This document shows positions 28,677 to 40,661 of a stretch of 64,000 nucleotides of DNA, piece after piece. Source of the stretch: Buttiauxella selenatireducens. GTDB taxonomy: Bacteria; Pseudomonadota; Gammaproteobacteria; Enterobacterales; Enterobacteriaceae. The position numbers were made by a program, and so were the translations under genes. Each line of letters begins with the position of its first letter. The first letter of the stretch is position 1. Where the stretch lies: contig NZ_CP133838.1 in assembly GCF_031432975.1 (NCBI RefSeq), forward strand, positions 3,534,001-3,598,000, read 5' to 3'. The notes under the pieces were generated by a model, which was not told the origin of the DNA, ran no database searches, and saw only the letters and a list, made by a program, of their open reading frames with translations.

Positions 28677-29225
28677 TTACCAGTGCCTTAGTGGCCCGGT
28701 ATCAATATGCACAAAGTTGCTGCTGGGGTAGTATCCTACACCACCTGCGCGCATAGATAATGCTGCTTTGCGAACATTGCTCAACGAAATCCCTTCAATA
28801 TGGAAATCCATTGCCTGCCCTTTTGTGTGATAGCTTTTTTTCGCCACCCCACGACTGCGGGCTCGAAGTTCATTATTGGTGTCTAAAGAGCGATAACCGG
28901 ATACCAGTTGCACGGGTTTGTTGGTCCCCAACAAGCCTTGCAGGCGATAAAGCTGGTCGAATAATTTAGGGTCGATGGATTTAATTTTATTCGCGCGATA
29001 ATCACGGAAGAAATGATTAAGTCTTGCTAATTCATCCTGAATATAGCCTTTACCATCGAAAAATTCGGCTTTTAATGACTCCCCAGTATGCAAATTATTG
29101 AGAGTCAGAATGCGCGGGCGCGGTGTTGATAGCATAGCAAATGCTTGTGTTGGTAACAGCGAGGCACCTAAAGCCACGCCGCCCAACGCCAGCAGCTTGC
29201 GGCGGTTTGCGTCAAATTTGTCCAT
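28677..29225 (-). CDS. mepK: MepK (YcbK), peptidoglycan endopeptidase
   Basis: 182 residues, as in E. coli, starting [16 protein letters not shown]. The RRKLL plus hydrophobic stretch is a twin-arginine signal ending near AFA, so folded export is expected. The mature part is an M15/LAS-type zinc peptidase: His133, Asp140 ([12 protein letters not shown]) and His173 (FVHIDTG). In E. coli the enzyme cuts 3-3 (L,D) cross-links and some 4-3 links. It stands next to ldtD, whose product makes 3-3 links. An upstream in-frame extension to 29315 is rejected because it hides the Tat signal. Confidence 0.93.
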   Translation of the reverse strand: MDKFDANRRKLLALGGVALGASLLPTQAFAMLSTPRPRILTLNNLHTGESLKAEFFDGKGYIQDELARLNHFFRDYRANKIKSIDPKLFDQLYRLQGLLGTNKPVQLVSGYRSLDTNNELRARSRGVAKKSYHTKGQAMDFHIEGISLSNVRKAALSMRAGGVGYYPSSNFVHIDTGPLRHW

Positions 29226-29337
29226 GATGTCCAGGTCTACATGTAAAAAACGATCGAATAATATGCACTTCAGGCGCACTGCCCGCACCTTAACTGCCAA
29301 AACAATATGAGTCAAGGCGCGCTAAAACCCATATAAA

Positions 29338-29359
29338 CCGGGCCCTGTGGAGGGCCCGG
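29338..29359 (-). terminator. Hairpin between ldtD and mepK
   Basis: A perfect 9-bp stem CCGGGCCCT/AGGGCCCGG with a 4-base loop. On the minus strand it is followed by only TTTATATG, so termination may be partial and some read-through from ldtD into mepK-gloC is possible. Confidence 0.55.
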
Positions 29360-29407
29360 ATGAGTTTCACAATTATTACGACCGCTAATTCATTAGAATT
29401 ACTGCAT

Positions 29408-31288
29408 TTACCGTATCAATAATTCAGCTTTCGACAGGATTTGTGCGCCAGATCGCGCGGCGAGATCATAATTGTAAATGTCTGTCCGATATTGCGTGCG
29501 GCCATCATCACCGACAAACGCGGTCAGATAGTAGAGATTGACCGGGATGGTCTGCCGAATGTTCACATACTTGGTGTTGCCATCTTTGAGCTGGCTGGAA
29601 ATCCGCGCATCGTTCCAACCCGCATCTTGCAACAGCATGTTTGCCAGTTCAGATGCTTTATTGACCCTTACGCAGCCAGAGCTCAGCGCACGCGCATCTT
29701 TCTGGAACAGGTTGTGATTCGGCGTGTCATGCAAATAGATAGCGTCAGAACTTGGCATATTAAACTTATAACGCCCTAACGAGTTATGAGCCCCAGGTTT
29801 TTGCTGGAAACGGAATGGCAAATTGCTGGCGGTGATGGTGCCCCAGTCGACGCGCCACGGGTCGATGGCCTCGGCATTGTTGCTCCAGCCACGCAGAACG
29901 CTATAACCGTGTCTGTCGAGATAGCCAGGATCCTGATGTACTTTTGGCAGAATATCGTTGCGAGCAAGCGTCGGTGGCACATTCCACGGTGGGTTAACGA
30001 CCACATTATTGAGCGCACTGCTCATCATTGGCGTTTTACGGTCAGGACGCCCAACAATAACGCGCGAAGCCAATACTTCACTGCCGTTAAGGTAATAGCT
30101 CAGCGAATAGTTAGGGATGTTTACCATAATGCCGGTATCGAGTTTATTCGGCAGTAATCGCAAACGTTGAATATTTAACGCAACCAGTGAAGCTCGCTGT
30201 TGTGGCGTCATATTCAGCCAGTCACGTGTTAATTGCCCAATTGAGCCATCTACGCCCAGCCCCTGCCATTTCTGGAAGCGTTTCACCCCTTCCACCAGCT
30301 CTTTGCTGTATACACTTCGGACCGCTGGCGTTGATTTCTTTTTCTTCCCGGCAACCGCAGCAGGTACCTGTTCAGCGATTTGCTCACTGTCTTGCTGAAT
30401 GGCTGAAGGGCTGACTGCAACATCGGCAATAGCCGTACTTGAGCTTGACGGAAGTGGTTTCGCAGACTCAGCTTGCAGCATGCCGGTGCGAGCCAGAATC
30501 TCTCTTAGCGCTGGAATATCATTGCTCCACTGGCCAGGGCGGAGCGTTTCGCTGCCCGTCAGCTGTGGCCATGGTCGCGAATCACTTAACAAATGCACCA
30601 ATGATTGACGCAGTTTGGCGTATTGCGGATGCGATGGCGCAAGTGTTTCGACAAAATTCACCAGCGTTCCTTGATCAACCGCGACTTGCCATTGGTTAAT
30701 CACAGAAATTGGCGGTGTTTGCATCTTGTAAGGCTTGGTGCCGTACAACCAGCGATTACCTTCCGTTGGGATGCCATAAACAAATTGCAGATAACCCATC
30801 ATCGCATCGGACAACACAATATCGCGGGTTAAACCGGTTACGGACGGATCGGTGAGCAGCTCAACCCAGGTCGTGAATTGAGGTTGAATACCCGCAATCG
30901 CCAGCTCCGCGAGCTGTTGCTGGAAAGCCTTAACGGCATCGCGGTTCTCCCACATCGGCTTCATTTCGCGCGCAGCATAGAACGCTGAGAGGGCATTCAG
31001 GTAAACGGGTGTGTAACCCGTCGGCAAATGGGCGATCAGTTGAGAACGACTTTGGGCAGCAGACATGCCTGTCGAATTGAGTGGTAATACGCCCACCATC
31101 GTAGCGGTAGCGGTAGATTGTGGTAGCGGCTGATCTGGTGAATGTGCGGGTTCAATGCTCACCGCAGAACTGTCAGATTGAACGACTGCTGGCTCATCTG
31201 CATGCGCCATAAACAGTGGAGCGAAACTGAGTGCCAGCCCAAACGTAAGCGCTGACAGTCGAAAACCGTGCAATTTTGTAAGCAACAT
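29408..31288 (-). CDS. ldtD: LdtD (YcbB), L,D-transpeptidase
   Basis: 626 residues (E. coli 615). Order: a signal peptide (cleavage near AHA/DEP), a scaffold region, a peptidoglycan-binding-like domain ([22 protein letters not shown]), and the YkuD catalytic domain with HDTPNHNLF and SSGCVRVN, catalytic Cys539. It forms 3-3 cross-links in peptidoglycan and can bypass D,D-transpeptidases in beta-lactam-stressed E. coli. A linker near residues 275-330 is rich in Ser, Ala and Lys (GKKKKST) and accounts for the extra length. The gene is 160 bases after mukB's start side neighbour in reverse order and has its own upstream gap. Confidence 0.96.
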   Translation of the reverse strand: MLLTKLHGFRLSALTFGLALSFAPLFMAHADEPAVVQSDSSAVSIEPAHSPDQPLPQSTATATMVGVLPLNSTGMSAAQSRSQLIAHLPTGYTPVYLNALSAFYAAREMKPMWENRDAVKAFQQQLAELAIAGIQPQFTTWVELLTDPSVTGLTRDIVLSDAMMGYLQFVYGIPTEGNRWLYGTKPYKMQTPPISVINQWQVAVDQGTLVNFVETLAPSHPQYAKLRQSLVHLLSDSRPWPQLTGSETLRPGQWSNDIPALREILARTGMLQAESAKPLPSSSSTAIADVAVSPSAIQQDSEQIAEQVPAAVAGKKKKSTPAVRSVYSKELVEGVKRFQKWQGLGVDGSIGQLTRDWLNMTPQQRASLVALNIQRLRLLPNKLDTGIMVNIPNYSLSYYLNGSEVLASRVIVGRPDRKTPMMSSALNNVVVNPPWNVPPTLARNDILPKVHQDPGYLDRHGYSVLRGWSNNAEAIDPWRVDWGTITASNLPFRFQQKPGAHNSLGRYKFNMPSSDAIYLHDTPNHNLFQKDARALSSGCVRVNKASELANMLLQDAGWNDARISSQLKDGNTKYVNIRQTIPVNLYYLTAFVGDDGRTQYRTDIYNYDLAARSGAQILSKAELLIR

Positions 31289-31414
31289 CCCTTGCCCCCT
31301 GTTTAAAACTTCATTTTTCGCCCAGATTTTCGCGCTGGGTTTTAAATCAGTATATAAACAGCGAATACTAATTGCCCGTATAAATGTAAATAAAATTAAA
31401 GATTAAGAACTTTC

Positions 31415-31446
31415 GAAAAAGAAAACGCGGGCCGTAGCCCGCGTTT
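31415..31446 (-). terminator. Terminator of the mukFEB operon
   Basis: AAACGCGGGC/GCCCGCGTTT stem with a 4-base loop (31423-31446), followed on the minus strand by TCTTTTTCG. It lies three bases after the mukB stop. Confidence 0.88.
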
Positions 31447-31448
31447 CT

Positions 31449-34400
31449 TTATGATGCATCTAAAGTGTCAGCAACTGGCTCGGGAAGCGGTGGCGCAAAG
31501 CCTCGCAGGCCCACAACGTGAACGTGTTCATGGTTCTGAACAACCTTACGTACCAGCTTATAGGTGGTGCCTTTTTCCGGGCTGATGTTCTCAGGTGCTG
31601 CAATGATCAGTTGCATTTCAAGGCGTTCGCACAACTCAAAGAGCGTAGCAATCGACTTCGCATCCAGTCGTGCCGCCTCATCGAGGAACAGCAAACGGCA
31701 TGGAGAAATGTCTTTACCACGCAGTCGGCGCGACTCTTCTTCCCAGCTCTGAACCACCATCACCAGAATCGACATCCCGGTACCGATAGCTTCACCGGTA
31801 GACAACGCACCACTTTCCGCACGCAGCCAACCATCTGAACCACGGTTAACTTCCACTTCCATTTCGAGGTAGTTACGGTAATCCAGCAGTTCTTCACCAA
31901 TGGTTTGTGGCGTGCGCTGGCCCATATCAATTTGCGGATTCAGGCGTTGATACAGTTTCGCTAATGCTTCAGAGAAGCTCAGACGATTGCTGTTAAACAG
32001 ATCCTGATGCTGCTCATGTTGTTCTGAAAGCACATCCAACAACATCGCATGAGTTTCACGCACGTTGACATTCAAACGCACACTGTTCACCTGGCCGAAG
32101 GAGACGCTTTGCAGACCCTGGTTCAACATGCGGATACGGTTTTGCTCACGCTGAATCGTCTTACGAATGATATTCGCCACACTGCGTGAACTGATCGCCA
32201 GTTTTTGCTCGCGTGAAGTCAACTCTTCCGTCAGACGGCTCAGTTCAATCTCCATCTGCTCGATAGCTTCAACAGGATCATCGGTACGGATAATGTCCTG
32301 ACGAATACGTTCGCGAAGATGCTGATATACCGCAACAAAGAATTGAATCTTACGTTCAGGTCGCTTTGGATCTTCAGACATGCGCAGTACATCGCGCAGG
32401 TGTTCGTTATCCGCAACAGCCAAACGCAGCGCACCCAATGCTTTATCCGAGATAGAACGTAGCTCGTCACCAGTGACATAAGCCAGTTCACGGCGATGCA
32501 GACGGCGCTCAACACCATTTTCTTTCACCATACGCATCACGGCACACCAGCCCGCTTTTGCGGTGACAACTTGTTCACGCATTTCAAAATAGCTGCGTTC
32601 CAGCTGTTTGAGTTTGCGGGTTAAGTTGCTCATTTCCGCTTCGCAATACGTCAGCGCTTTTTCGAGCTGATTACGACGGCTACGGTTGGTGTTCAATGCC
32701 GAGTGTAATTCATCACGACGTGAGCGGGCACGCTCTTCAGCACCAATATCCGCACGTACACCGATGTCCTGGAGTTCTTTGTGCAAGTCAGTGAGCAGCT
32801 CTTTTTTGGTATCAAAGGAGCTTTTCAGCGACGCCATTAACTGGCTGAACTGACTTAATTGCTGTGCATGTTGACGCAATGCTTCGCGGGAGCGAGTACG
32901 TTCAGCTTCTGCTTGTTCCAGACGACTGCGCAATTTTTCGTTTAAATCACTGTTGCCATCGAGCATCGCAGCGGAGTCAGAATAACTGAAGTGCGCGCGA
33001 CGTTGGACCACTTCAGTTAAGGCAAACGCCTGCTGACGAGCATCACGCTGCACTTGCTGCGCGTACTGATAATCTTCTTTTAGCTGCTCAAACTGCTCAG
33101 GGTCACTTTGCAGAACCGATGCTACAGCTTCAAGTTTCGCAAGTGGGTTACCAAACTGATGCAGGAAGCGTGCGGCTTCTTCCGCTTCGTCGAGACGTTC
33201 ACGGATTTCATCGCAGCGATCAGCCAGCGTTTCGTCATTGAGTAAACTGATACGTGGCAACAGTCGGTTAAGTTGGTCAACCCCTTCTTTCGCCTGATCG
33301 TATTGCTGACGCTGTTGCTGGTTGTCGTTTTCATGGTTGCTGATAGCACGCTCAACTTCACCACGACGAGTGTTGAGCTGGCGAATCTCCGCTTCCGGAT
33401 CGTCATCAAAAGCCACACCCAAATGCTGGCCAATGAAACGACTGAATGCCTGGTGCAAACGCTGTGATTTCTGCACATCAAACGACAGTGTCGCGAAACG
33501 CTCTGCCAGGGTTTCGCGTTCTGCATGCAGGTTTTCAAGGCGGTTTTCACGTGCAGCGCGGCCAAATATTGGCAACTCAGGCAGACGAGAATAACGCCAC
33601 TGGCGTTCAGCGGTTTTCACCAGAACAGCTGCGTTTAGCTCTTCAACCTTAAAGACGTTGTCATCGAAGGAAGACGGGTCACCTTCGATGAGATAGAGGT
33701 CTTCCGGGCAATCTTCCAGGTTGTCTAATTGCTCGCGAACCAGCGATAAATCTGGCACCACAATGGCGTGACGCGACGGGCCATACAAAGCCGAGAAATA
33801 AGGAGCATCGTCGAGGCTAATGTCGTCATAAATTTCTGACAACAGTACACCGCCAAAACGTTCAGCCAGCGCATTTAAACGTGGATCTTCGGCACCGCCT
33901 GGTTGGCTAAGGCGCTCGATTTCTTCGTCAATGGCACGTTTACGCGCACCGACTTCATCACGTTCAACTGTGACATCACGCTCACGCTCAAGCAGTTGCT
34001 GCATGTATTCGGTCACATGCTGGCTGCTTTCAAACTGCTCGTGAGTCTGCTCGCACAGTTGATTAAGACTGGTTTGTGCTGCTAACCAAATCGGCGCACG
34101 CAGTGTCAGACGTTTGATTCGTGCCTGGATCTGCTCTTGTTCCTGACGCAGATTTGCACGTTGATCGCTGGCATCAGATACACGTTGCTGCAAGGTCTCG
34201 ATACGATCGGTGAGCTCTTCATGCAGCACTTCCAGATCTTCAGGATCAAAGTGTTTACCCTGACGCTTGCAGAATTCAGCGAACATGCGTTCAGCTTCTT
34301 GCTGCTCGCGAAGACGTTGTTCAAGTTCGTTGAGGCGCGCTCTGAGCGGCTGAACTTGCTCCATCAAATGGCGTTGGTTATTGCTGTCACGCAGTAATTC

Positions 34401-35897
34401 ACGTGCAACGCTCCACGCTTCACTGCGACTCACAGGGCCATTAATAGCGGTAACAAGCTGATAAGCATGTTCAAACTGGCTATGTGCCGTTTGTGCCACA
34501 CTCATTTTCTGCTCAAGCGTCAGCAGTTTTTCTGTCGTTTCCTGCTCTTTTGCCTGGAAAGTCTCTAACCATTCTTCCGCGCTTTCGGCGGTCAGATCAG
34601 GTAAGTGGCACAGCGAACGCGCACGTTCCAGAGCCTGCAACGCTTGTTGATACTGAATGGCTCGCGTTTGCTGAACATCAAGCGCTTGCTGGTAATCGGC
34701 AAGCTGGCTTTTCAGCTCATCCACTTCCAGCTCAGCGGCTTCTGCACGGGCTTCATTCTCTTCTTGCTGCTCGGAGGCTTCGGCAACAATTTCATTTTGT
34801 TCTTCGAGGCGCATTTGCAGTTCGTCGAGGTCAGCTTCATAACGCTCGATTTTTTCCTGCTGGCGAATCGCCGTTTGCACCAGGTTCAGGTGGTCGCTGG
34901 CCGCCTGATAATCCGATTCCAGATCCCCTTCCGCACCACTATGTTCAGCCAGTTCACGCGCCATTTCGACATGTTTATATTGCTCAGCAGCCAGTTGTTT
35001 ACGGCTGGTGAATAATTCACGGCGGAACTCGAGCGCTTTATCCAGGTGGATGCGGCGTTCATTGGCGTGACGCATGTAATCTGCCGCCACATAGTTAGTG
35101 GCTTCCGAAATCAAATGCTTAAACAGATCACGATCTGACTGAGTGACGCGAATAGCCTCAAGTGTCATGCGGTTTTCGCGCAATGCGGCTTCCATGTCCT
35201 GGAAAGCCTTACGCACACCACCGTTTTCGGGCAACAGGTAGTCGCGCAGTGAGCGGGTGATGGCGCTGGAAATCCCGCCGTACAGCGAGGCTTCGATCAG
35301 TCGGTAATACTTGCTACGATCTGAGGCGCTACGCAGACGACGCGCAACAATCCCCAAATCGAACATCAGTGAGTGGTAATCGGTAATCGAGTTGAACTGT
35401 TTAAACTGAACGCCTTCGATGGCTTCCACTTTATCTTTCAGTTCTTGCAGGCTCAGTACGCGAGCTTGACGTTCATTAAGCGTTTCCGTCAGCAGTTGCG
35501 TCGGCTGAATGGAAGTAGGTAAACCCTGAATCGCGAACGGTTTGATATCGACTTTACGATCGCGGCCCGCCACTTGTTGCAGACGCACACCGACGACAAC
35601 ACGCTGGTGACGCGAGTTAACGACATCAAGCAGTGAGTAACAGACGCCGGCTTTTAACTTACCGTGCAGACCCTTGTCACGCGAACCGGATGTCGCGCCC
35701 GCTTCCGTGGTGTTACGGAAGTGCAGCAGCGTTAAATCGGGAATAAGCGCCGTAACAAATGCCGCCATGGTGGTGGATTTACCCGCACCGTTACCGCCAG
35801 AAAGTGTTGTTACCAGTTCATCTAAATCAAAAGTACGCGCGAAGAAACCATTCCAGTTAATCAGCGTTAGTGAGCGAAATTTTCCGCGTTCAATCAT
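31449..35897 (-). CDS. mukB: MukB, SMC-like chromosome condensin subunit
   Basis: 1482 residues (E. coli 1486). The N-terminal head has Walker [10 protein letters not shown] (residues 34-42); two long coiled coils flank a hinge near residues 650-780 ([18 protein letters not shown]... [19 protein letters not shown]); the C-terminal head has [12 protein letters not shown] and Walker [12 protein letters not shown]. MukB dimers load with MukE and MukF on DNA, enlarge loops, and cooperate with topoisomerase IV; MatP excludes them from Ter. The start overlaps the mukE stop by 4 bases. Confidence 0.98.
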   Translation of the reverse strand: MIERGKFRSLTLINWNGFFARTFDLDELVTTLSGGNGAGKSTTMAAFVTALIPDLTLLHFRNTTEAGATSGSRDKGLHGKLKAGVCYSLLDVVNSRHQRVVVGVRLQQVAGRDRKVDIKPFAIQGLPTSIQPTQLLTETLNERQARVLSLQELKDKVEAIEGVQFKQFNSITDYHSLMFDLGIVARRLRSASDRSKYYRLIEASLYGGISSAITRSLRDYLLPENGGVRKAFQDMEAALRENRMTLEAIRVTQSDRDLFKHLISEATNYVAADYMRHANERRIHLDKALEFRRELFTSRKQLAAEQYKHVEMARELAEHSGAEGDLESDYQAASDHLNLVQTAIRQQEKIERYEADLDELQMRLEEQNEIVAEASEQQEENEARAEAAELEVDELKSQLADYQQALDVQQTRAIQYQQALQALERARSLCHLPDLTAESAEEWLETFQAKEQETTEKLLTLEQKMSVAQTAHSQFEHAYQLVTAINGPVSRSEAWSVARELLRDSNNQRHLMEQVQPLRARLNELEQRLREQQEAERMFAEFCKRQGKHFDPEDLEVLHEELTDRIETLQQRVSDASDQRANLRQEQEQIQARIKRLTLRAPIWLAAQTSLNQLCEQTHEQFESSQHVTEYMQQLLERERDVTVERDEVGARKRAIDEEIERLSQPGGAEDPRLNALAERFGGVLLSEIYDDISLDDAPYFSALYGPSRHAIVVPDLSLVREQLDNLEDCPEDLYLIEGDPSSFDDNVFKVEELNAAVLVKTAERQWRYSRLPELPIFGRAARENRLENLHAERETLAERFATLSFDVQKSQRLHQAFSRFIGQHLGVAFDDDPEAEIRQLNTRRGEVERAISNHENDNQQQRQQYDQAKEGVDQLNRLLPRISLLNDETLADRCDEIRERLDEAEEAARFLHQFGNPLAKLEAVASVLQSDPEQFEQLKEDYQYAQQVQRDARQQAFALTEVVQRRAHFSYSDSAAMLDGNSDLNEKLRSRLEQAEAERTRSREALRQHAQQLSQFSQLMASLKSSFDTKKELLTDLHKELQDIGVRADIGAEERARSRRDELHSALNTNRSRRNQLEKALTYCEAEMSNLTRKLKQLERSYFEMREQVVTAKAGWCAVMRMVKENGVERRLHRRELAYVTGDELRSISDKALGALRLAVADNEHLRDVLRMSEDPKRPERKIQFFVAVYQHLRERIRQDIIRTDDPVEAIEQMEIELSRLTEELTSREQKLAISSRSVANIIRKTIQREQNRIRMLNQGLQSVSFGQVNSVRLNVNVRETHAMLLDVLSEQHEQHQDLFNSNRLSFSEALAKLYQRLNPQIDMGQRTPQTIGEELLDYRNYLEMEVEVNRGSDGWLRAESGALSTGEAIGTGMSILVMVVQSWEEESRRLRGKDISPCRLLFLDEAARLDAKSIATLFELCERLEMQLIIAAPENISPEKGTTYKLVRKVVQNHEHVHVVGLRGFAPPLPEPVADTLDAS

Positions 35898-36610
35898 TCC
35901 TGTTCATCCTCCGCGTTATCCTGAACAGCTTGCGACTCTTCAGTTTCATCATTGAGTTGCAAACGAGTTTCTACCGGCATCGCTTCACCATCGCGGATCA
36001 TGCGTAATTGCGCTTCACGCGCGTCATCACCGGCGCGCACATCGGCGCCAAAGCGGAATACAGATTCAGAGATACGGAATTTGCTGCTGTCGTGTCCCAT
36101 AAACCAGATCATGCCGAGGCGGCGTAAACGGGTTAACGAAGCACGGACTTTTTCTTGCAGTTTTTGGCGATCCAGATCCGAGCCTGTAGAACGGTTATTC
36201 ACAAGTTTGAGTAACTTGTTTTCATCCGCAAGTGTTAACAGCTCATCGTACAGTTCTGCCTGCGTGAAGATACCTTCGTTTGCCAGGCGCTCCGGGCTGA
36301 GATAGAGGTAGCAAAGAATTTTACCGACCATCATATCCAGTTCGGACAGCACAGAACGTGGAATCAGCGTCGTGGAGCGCGGGCGCAAATAGAAGAAACC
36401 TTCCGGGGCGCGAATCAACTCCACGTTATAGCGGGCGTAAAACTCTTCCAGTTCATCCTGGAAGTCCATCAAATAGGCATGATTATCGAGCTCATCAAGC
36501 CCAACGTGCCTACCTGCGCGTAATTGGCTATCGAGTGCCGGAAATAACGGATTGGCCAACGCCTGTGCCAGTTTTACCGGCATCACTTTTTCAATATTTG
36601 TTGATGACAT
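35894..36610 (-). CDS. mukE: MukE, condensin regulatory subunit
   Basis: 238 residues (E. coli 234), starting [21 protein letters not shown], with winged-helix domains that grip DNA and MukF. The C-terminal acidic tail ([17 protein letters not shown]) is a few residues longer than in E. coli. A longer in-frame start at 36688 would lie deep inside mukF and is rejected. Overlaps mukF by 20 bases and mukB by 4. Confidence 0.97.
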   Translation of the reverse strand: MSSTNIEKVMPVKLAQALANPLFPALDSQLRAGRHVGLDELDNHAYLMDFQDELEEFYARYNVELIRAPEGFFYLRPRSTTLIPRSVLSELDMMVGKILCYLYLSPERLANEGIFTQAELYDELLTLADENKLLKLVNNRSTGSDLDRQKLQEKVRASLTRLRRLGMIWFMGHDSSKFRISESVFRFGADVRAGDDAREAQLRMIRDGEAMPVETRLQLNDETEESQAVQDNAEDEQE

Positions 36611-37913
36611 GCGCCTGTACCTTGGCTCCGTAATCGTTAATTGCCTGCCACTGTGGCGGCAAGCCAGTAAAATCAGCTTCAGCCACACCCAGACGTACCG
36701 CCTGGTCGACTACGATTCTCGCCACATCAAAATGGCGGGCGCGTGGGTATTGCGCCAGATAGTCCCGCATTACTACGCCTAAATCTAGCGGCACTTGTCT
36801 GGTTTTGTAGACTTGTAACGCAGCCTCGATCAATGCGGCAAGTTGCTCGCGGATTTCATTGAATTCTTCGAATTCCAGATCGCTTGGCAGTTCACCCGTC
36901 ACTTCATCATCACGTAACGCCATTTCTTCATCGCGCATATCCAGTAAGCGATCGGCATTGGCATACGTCAGCGCCCATGGCGCATCGAAATAGTTCTGTA
37001 CCGAAACACGCAAACGCTGTGCAAAGACACGGTTTTTATCCATGTCGATAGCGGTACGAATGAATTTATGAACGTGGCGGTCATAGCCTATCCACAAGTC
37101 GATTGCCTGTTGGCCCCAACTGACGATACGGTCGAGTTTGCTTTGCAAATCAAACACCAGACGGTCAACAAAGTGCAGATCATCACGTCCCAGTATTGCA
37201 TCCTGAATACGCAACAGATTCGCCTGCAATTTATCACCCGCCGCTTCCAGGGTGTCTTGCAATTCTCGTAATGTGCCGGAAGTTTCCGACAACAACATTT
37301 CGCAACTGGAAATGGCAGCACGCCAGTCTTTGTTCAGGAGTTGCGCGATATCATCCTTAACCTGTTGCTGGTGCTCATCCATGATGCGCTGGGTGAGATC
37401 GATGCTGTCGAAAATCTCAGCAACCGAGTATTTCAGTGGGGCAAAGACGTTACGGTGCCAGTGGAATTCATCACCGCCTTCATTTGCCGAATCGGCGGCA
37501 CGTTTCAGTTCGCCAGCCACAATCGACAACTGCATCGATAAACGCAGAGTCGAAAATTCACGTTGGCGAATGTAGTAATCTGTAATGCCAATGCCGAGCG
37601 GAGTCAGGCGATAAATCGCATTGCCTTCATTGATTTCGCTGACAAAACGGTTAAGCAAACGCTGGCGCACCATATCATTAATGGCATTATTGGCACGAAC
37701 GTTAATGGTTTCGCTGGTCTGCTCAAAACCGTCACTTACGTGACGGAAAGCATCAATCAGTTCACCTTCACTCATCTCACCGTCGAGCCGCTCACCATTT
37801 AACGTGGCGATCGCCAACAGAAACGTCAAACGCTCTGTCGGTAGCGAAATCGAATAATCATTTTTCCTGGCCCAGGCAACCAGTTCCGGCACTGTCTGGG
37901 AAACATCACTCAT
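36591..37913 (-). CDS. mukF: MukF, kleisin subunit of the MukBEF condensin
   Basis: 440 residues, as in E. coli, starting [17 protein letters not shown]; an ATG 18 bases earlier is possible but does not match. It has an N-terminal winged-helix dimerisation domain, a helical middle domain that touches the MukB neck, and a C-terminal domain that caps the MukB head. Overlaps cmoM by 8 bases and mukE by 20, so the four genes form a coupled operon. Confidence 0.97.
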   Translation of the reverse strand: MSDVSQTVPELVAWARKNDYSISLPTERLTFLLAIATLNGERLDGEMSEGELIDAFRHVSDGFEQTSETINVRANNAINDMVRQRLLNRFVSEINEGNAIYRLTPLGIGITDYYIRQREFSTLRLSMQLSIVAGELKRAADSANEGGDEFHWHRNVFAPLKYSVAEIFDSIDLTQRIMDEHQQQVKDDIAQLLNKDWRAAISSCEMLLSETSGTLRELQDTLEAAGDKLQANLLRIQDAILGRDDLHFVDRLVFDLQSKLDRIVSWGQQAIDLWIGYDRHVHKFIRTAIDMDKNRVFAQRLRVSVQNYFDAPWALTYANADRLLDMRDEEMALRDDEVTGELPSDLEFEEFNEIREQLAALIEAALQVYKTRQVPLDLGVVMRDYLAQYPRARHFDVARIVVDQAVRLGVAEADFTGLPPQWQAINDYGAKVQAHVINKY

Positions 37914-38694
37914 AATTTGTCCTTGGCTCAAGCGGCTTGATAGCTGTCACGTGGATATAGCGGCCGAGGCTCACAAAAGGCTCCTGCCGGCAATAACGCG
38001 TTTCAAGTTCAAGCAAATCGTCAAAACCATCGCGTTGTTTGTGCTTATCGCGCAAGTAGTCGTGGAACACTCGCACACCGGTTTTACCGGTAATCTGCCA
38101 GCCAATTTGCTCCAGCCAGTGATAAACCTGTTCTGGCTGCAGCGGATTGTCAGGCGAAAGTGTTTTTCTCTTATTCTTTTTCATACCCTGAAGAACATAT
38201 TCGAAGTTACCGACAAACATGTTTCGCATCAGTAGGCCGTTAGCATTGTAGAACATCAGGGATAAAGCACCGCCAGGTGCAAGATTGTCCCACAAAGTTT
38301 TAAGCACAGCTTGCGGGTCGACGACCCATTCCAGCACAGCGTGAAACAATATCAGATCAACCGGTTTTTCCAAATGTTGACCAATATCCTGGGCTGAGGA
38401 ATGTATGAATTGCATGTTGCTGCTCACACCTTTTTCACAGGCCAGGGCCTGAGCGCGGGAGATCATCTCAGCAGAAACATCACAAAGCAGCACGTCATGG
38501 CCACGTTCAGCGAGACCACACGCGGTTTGCCCTTCGCCGCCGCCCGCATCCAACACGCGTAATTTTTCAGGTAACGTGGCAAGCAAAGCATCAAGATCTT
38601 GCCACAAGATGGCCTGGCGGAGCTGTCCTTTAGTTGTACCGTAGATGTTGCGTGAGAACTTCTCAGCAATGTCGTCAAAATTGCGGTCACGCAC
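37906..38694 (-). CDS. cmoM: CmoM (SmtA), tRNA cmo5U methyltransferase
   Basis: 262 residues (E. coli 261) if started at the GTG of [16 protein letters not shown]. That GTG has GGAG eight bases upstream and matches the E. coli N-terminus; an ATG ten codons earlier (38724) has no ribosome-binding sequence but cannot be excluded. SAM-binding motif [11 protein letters not shown] and [11 protein letters not shown] are clear. It methylates the carboxyl group of cmo5U34 in tRNA to mcmo5U. First gene of the muk operon. Confidence 0.93.
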   Translation of the reverse strand: MRDRNFDDIAEKFSRNIYGTTKGQLRQAILWQDLDALLATLPEKLRVLDAGGGEGQTACGLAERGHDVLLCDVSAEMISRAQALACEKGVSSNMQFIHSSAQDIGQHLEKPVDLILFHAVLEWVVDPQAVLKTLWDNLAPGGALSLMFYNANGLLMRNMFVGNFEYVLQGMKKNKRKTLSPDNPLQPEQVYHWLEQIGWQITGKTGVRVFHDYLRDKHKQRDGFDDLLELETRYCRQEPFVSLGRYIHVTAIKPLEPRTNYE

Positions 38695-38828
38695 GGGTAC
38701 GGCTCCATGGGGGAAAGGGTTCATCTAAGAAAGTCGCTATTTTGGCACAGCCGAGCCAAGAATGAACCCGTCTGGTGTAATATCACCCGCGTTTACCTGC
38801 TGTATGGCTAAAAAAGGACCCATAATTC

Positions 38829-39605
38829 ATGCTTTTTATCCTGAAAAAATATATCGGCGGGCTGCTGCTCCCCTTACCCTTTTTGTTATTGCTGATGGGC
38901 CTTGCGCTTTGCTTGCTTTGGTTCAGCCGTTGGCAAAAGAGCGCAAAAGCGATATTAAGTGTGAGTTGGTTAGTTTTGCTGCTGATTAGCCTGCAGCCAG
39001 TGGCTGACAAAATGCTCAAACCCATTGAAGACAGTTACCCAACCTGGCGCGGTAGCGTAAAAGTGGATTACATCGTGGTGCTTGGCGGTGGCTATACATG
39101 GAATCCGGAATGGGCACCAAGCTCGAATCTCATCAGCAATAGTTTACCGCGCGTAACCGAAGCAATTCGTCTATGGCAGGCAAATCCCGGTGCAAAAATG
39201 ATCTTTACTGGCGCGCGTGCGATTACAAATCCGGTCAGTACGGCAGAAGCTGGTGCTCGGGTTGCGGAGAGTTTAGGTGTGCCGCGTTCGCAGATAATCG
39301 TGTTGGACTCGCCAAAAGATACCGAAGAAGAAGCGGCTGCGGTGGCAAAAACTATCGGTCAGCAGCCATTCTTGTTGGTCACTTCCGCATCTCACTTGCC
39401 ACGAGCGATGATTTTCTTCCGCCATGCTGGGTTGAATCCGATCCCCGCTCCTGCCAATCAATTGGCCATTGCGTCGCCACTTAATCCATGGGAGCGAATT
39501 ATCCCAGCACCGGTTTGGCTAATGCACAGCGATCGCGCCATTTACGAAAGTGTGGGGCGTGTCTGGCAATGGTTAAAAGGATCGTCAGGAGATCCAGGGC
39601 AGTAA
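38829..39605 (+). CDS. elyC: ElyC (YcbC), DUF218 envelope biogenesis factor
   Basis: 258 residues (E. coli 259). Two N-terminal membrane segments (about residues 10-30 and 36-56) precede a DUF218 domain with VDYIVVLGGGYTWNP, NSLPR, GAKMIFTGA and VTSASHLPRAMIFF. In E. coli it is needed for peptidoglycan synthesis at low temperature and affects the undecaprenyl-phosphate carrier; its enzymatic step is not settled. Divergent from cmoM. Its last codons overlap the 3' end of ycbJ by 21 bases. Confidence 0.95.
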   Translation: MLFILKKYIGGLLLPLPFLLLLMGLALCLLWFSRWQKSAKAILSVSWLVLLLISLQPVADKMLKPIEDSYPTWRGSVKVDYIVVLGGGYTWNPEWAPSSNLISNSLPRVTEAIRLWQANPGAKMIFTGARAITNPVSTAEAGARVAESLGVPRSQIIVLDSPKDTEEEAAAVAKTIGQQPFLLVTSASHLPRAMIFFRHAGLNPIPAPANQLAIASPLNPWERIIPAPVWLMHSDRAIYESVGRVWQWLKGSSGDPGQ

Positions 39606-40478
39606 GTTTTTCGACGCAATATCAAAAGCGGGTCGATTCAGTCGGCCCGACTGTAACAGTTGCGCTACGCAATCCCACAGGACGTACATCCACCGCCGCC
39701 ACAAGAACGACTCAGCAACGGGTGCTCGTTGTAAATAATGCCAAAGCAGGCTTTCCGACTGCCCTTGTTCATACAGGCGGAATATTTCATATTCACGCGG
39801 TGCCCAAAGCATCATACCAGGATTGACCATTGCCAGTAATTGGTCGCTGCGCCCGTCTTTCAGCATGCTACTGAGCGTAAAATTGCCGTGTACCAGCACG
39901 CAATTATCGTTGAAATCTTCGAATAAGCGCGGCAAACATTCGCGGGTACGGAACAGGATCCGGCGATCCTGCATGGTCAGGCCATTATTGGGGTATTGAT
40001 TGAGGGTTGCCCACAGCGTTTCGACACGCTGTCGATACCATGAAGGCCAGATATTCTCTTGAGTGCTGTCGACGTTACCGACACAACCCCGGCTATCGAC
40101 ACGATGCCAGGCGAGCAGCCCTTCCACGATTTGGTCTTTAAGAGGTTCCCAGCGATCAGGCGTGCGGGTGGGCGCTTCGACCGGTACACCACGTAAGCGC
40201 TCCATTAAAAGGACATCAGGCCCCGGCGTGTCATCATGCGTCACCACACCGTAAACCACAGGCAAACGCACCGTGCCGGATCGTGCAAGCATGGACATTT
40301 TCCAGGCAAGCTGCGCAGCAACACCTGGAATGCTAAAACTTTTCGCCAGCAAAGACATCGCATTCCCGTCGCTGTCATACAGCGACCATAGGGCGGTGTT
40401 TGGCTGTTCGTTGATACATTCGATCCGGCTTAGTTTTTCACCCAGCAGATGACTCAATTCCTTGCGTAGCAACTCCAT
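39585..40478 (-). CDS. ycbJ: YcbJ, aminoglycoside-phosphotransferase-like protein
   Basis: 297 residues, as in E. coli YcbJ. The fold is of the kinase/APH type: LLMERLRGVPVEAPTR in the hinge region, NCVLVHGNFTLSSMLKDG where APH enzymes have HGDxxxxN (here HGNF, so the usual catalytic Asp is replaced by Asn, as in E. coli) and LLAMVNPGMMLWAPREYE. Function is unknown. Tail-to-tail overlap with elyC. Confidence 0.92.
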   Translation of the reverse strand: MELLRKELSHLLGEKLSRIECINEQPNTALWSLYDSDGNAMSLLAKSFSIPGVAAQLAWKMSMLARSGTVRLPVVYGVVTHDDTPGPDVLLMERLRGVPVEAPTRTPDRWEPLKDQIVEGLLAWHRVDSRGCVGNVDSTQENIWPSWYRQRVETLWATLNQYPNNGLTMQDRRILFRTRECLPRLFEDFNDNCVLVHGNFTLSSMLKDGRSDQLLAMVNPGMMLWAPREYEIFRLYEQGQSESLLWHYLQRAPVAESFLWRRWMYVLWDCVAQLLQSGRLNRPAFDIASKNLLPWIS

Positions 40479-40570
40479 GACTCATTACCCCTTACAACAC
40501 TGGTGTTTTTATAATGAGCTTGCTGGCACAGGATGTCATCACCTCAGATCAATATGCCTTGAGATAATAA

Positions 40571-40597
40571 AAAAACCGGCATTTTGCGCCGGTTTTT
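40571..40597 (-). terminator. Terminator of kdsB
   Basis: ACCGGC/GCCGGT stem with a 7-base loop, flanked by A and T runs on both sides; on the minus strand it follows kdsB and has TTTTTTTATT after the stem. Confidence 0.85.
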
Positions 40598-40661
40598 TAT
40601 GCATGGGCATGATTTACTCAATCTACGTTGAAGAAGTCGAGTTTCAGCCACACCAGATCAG

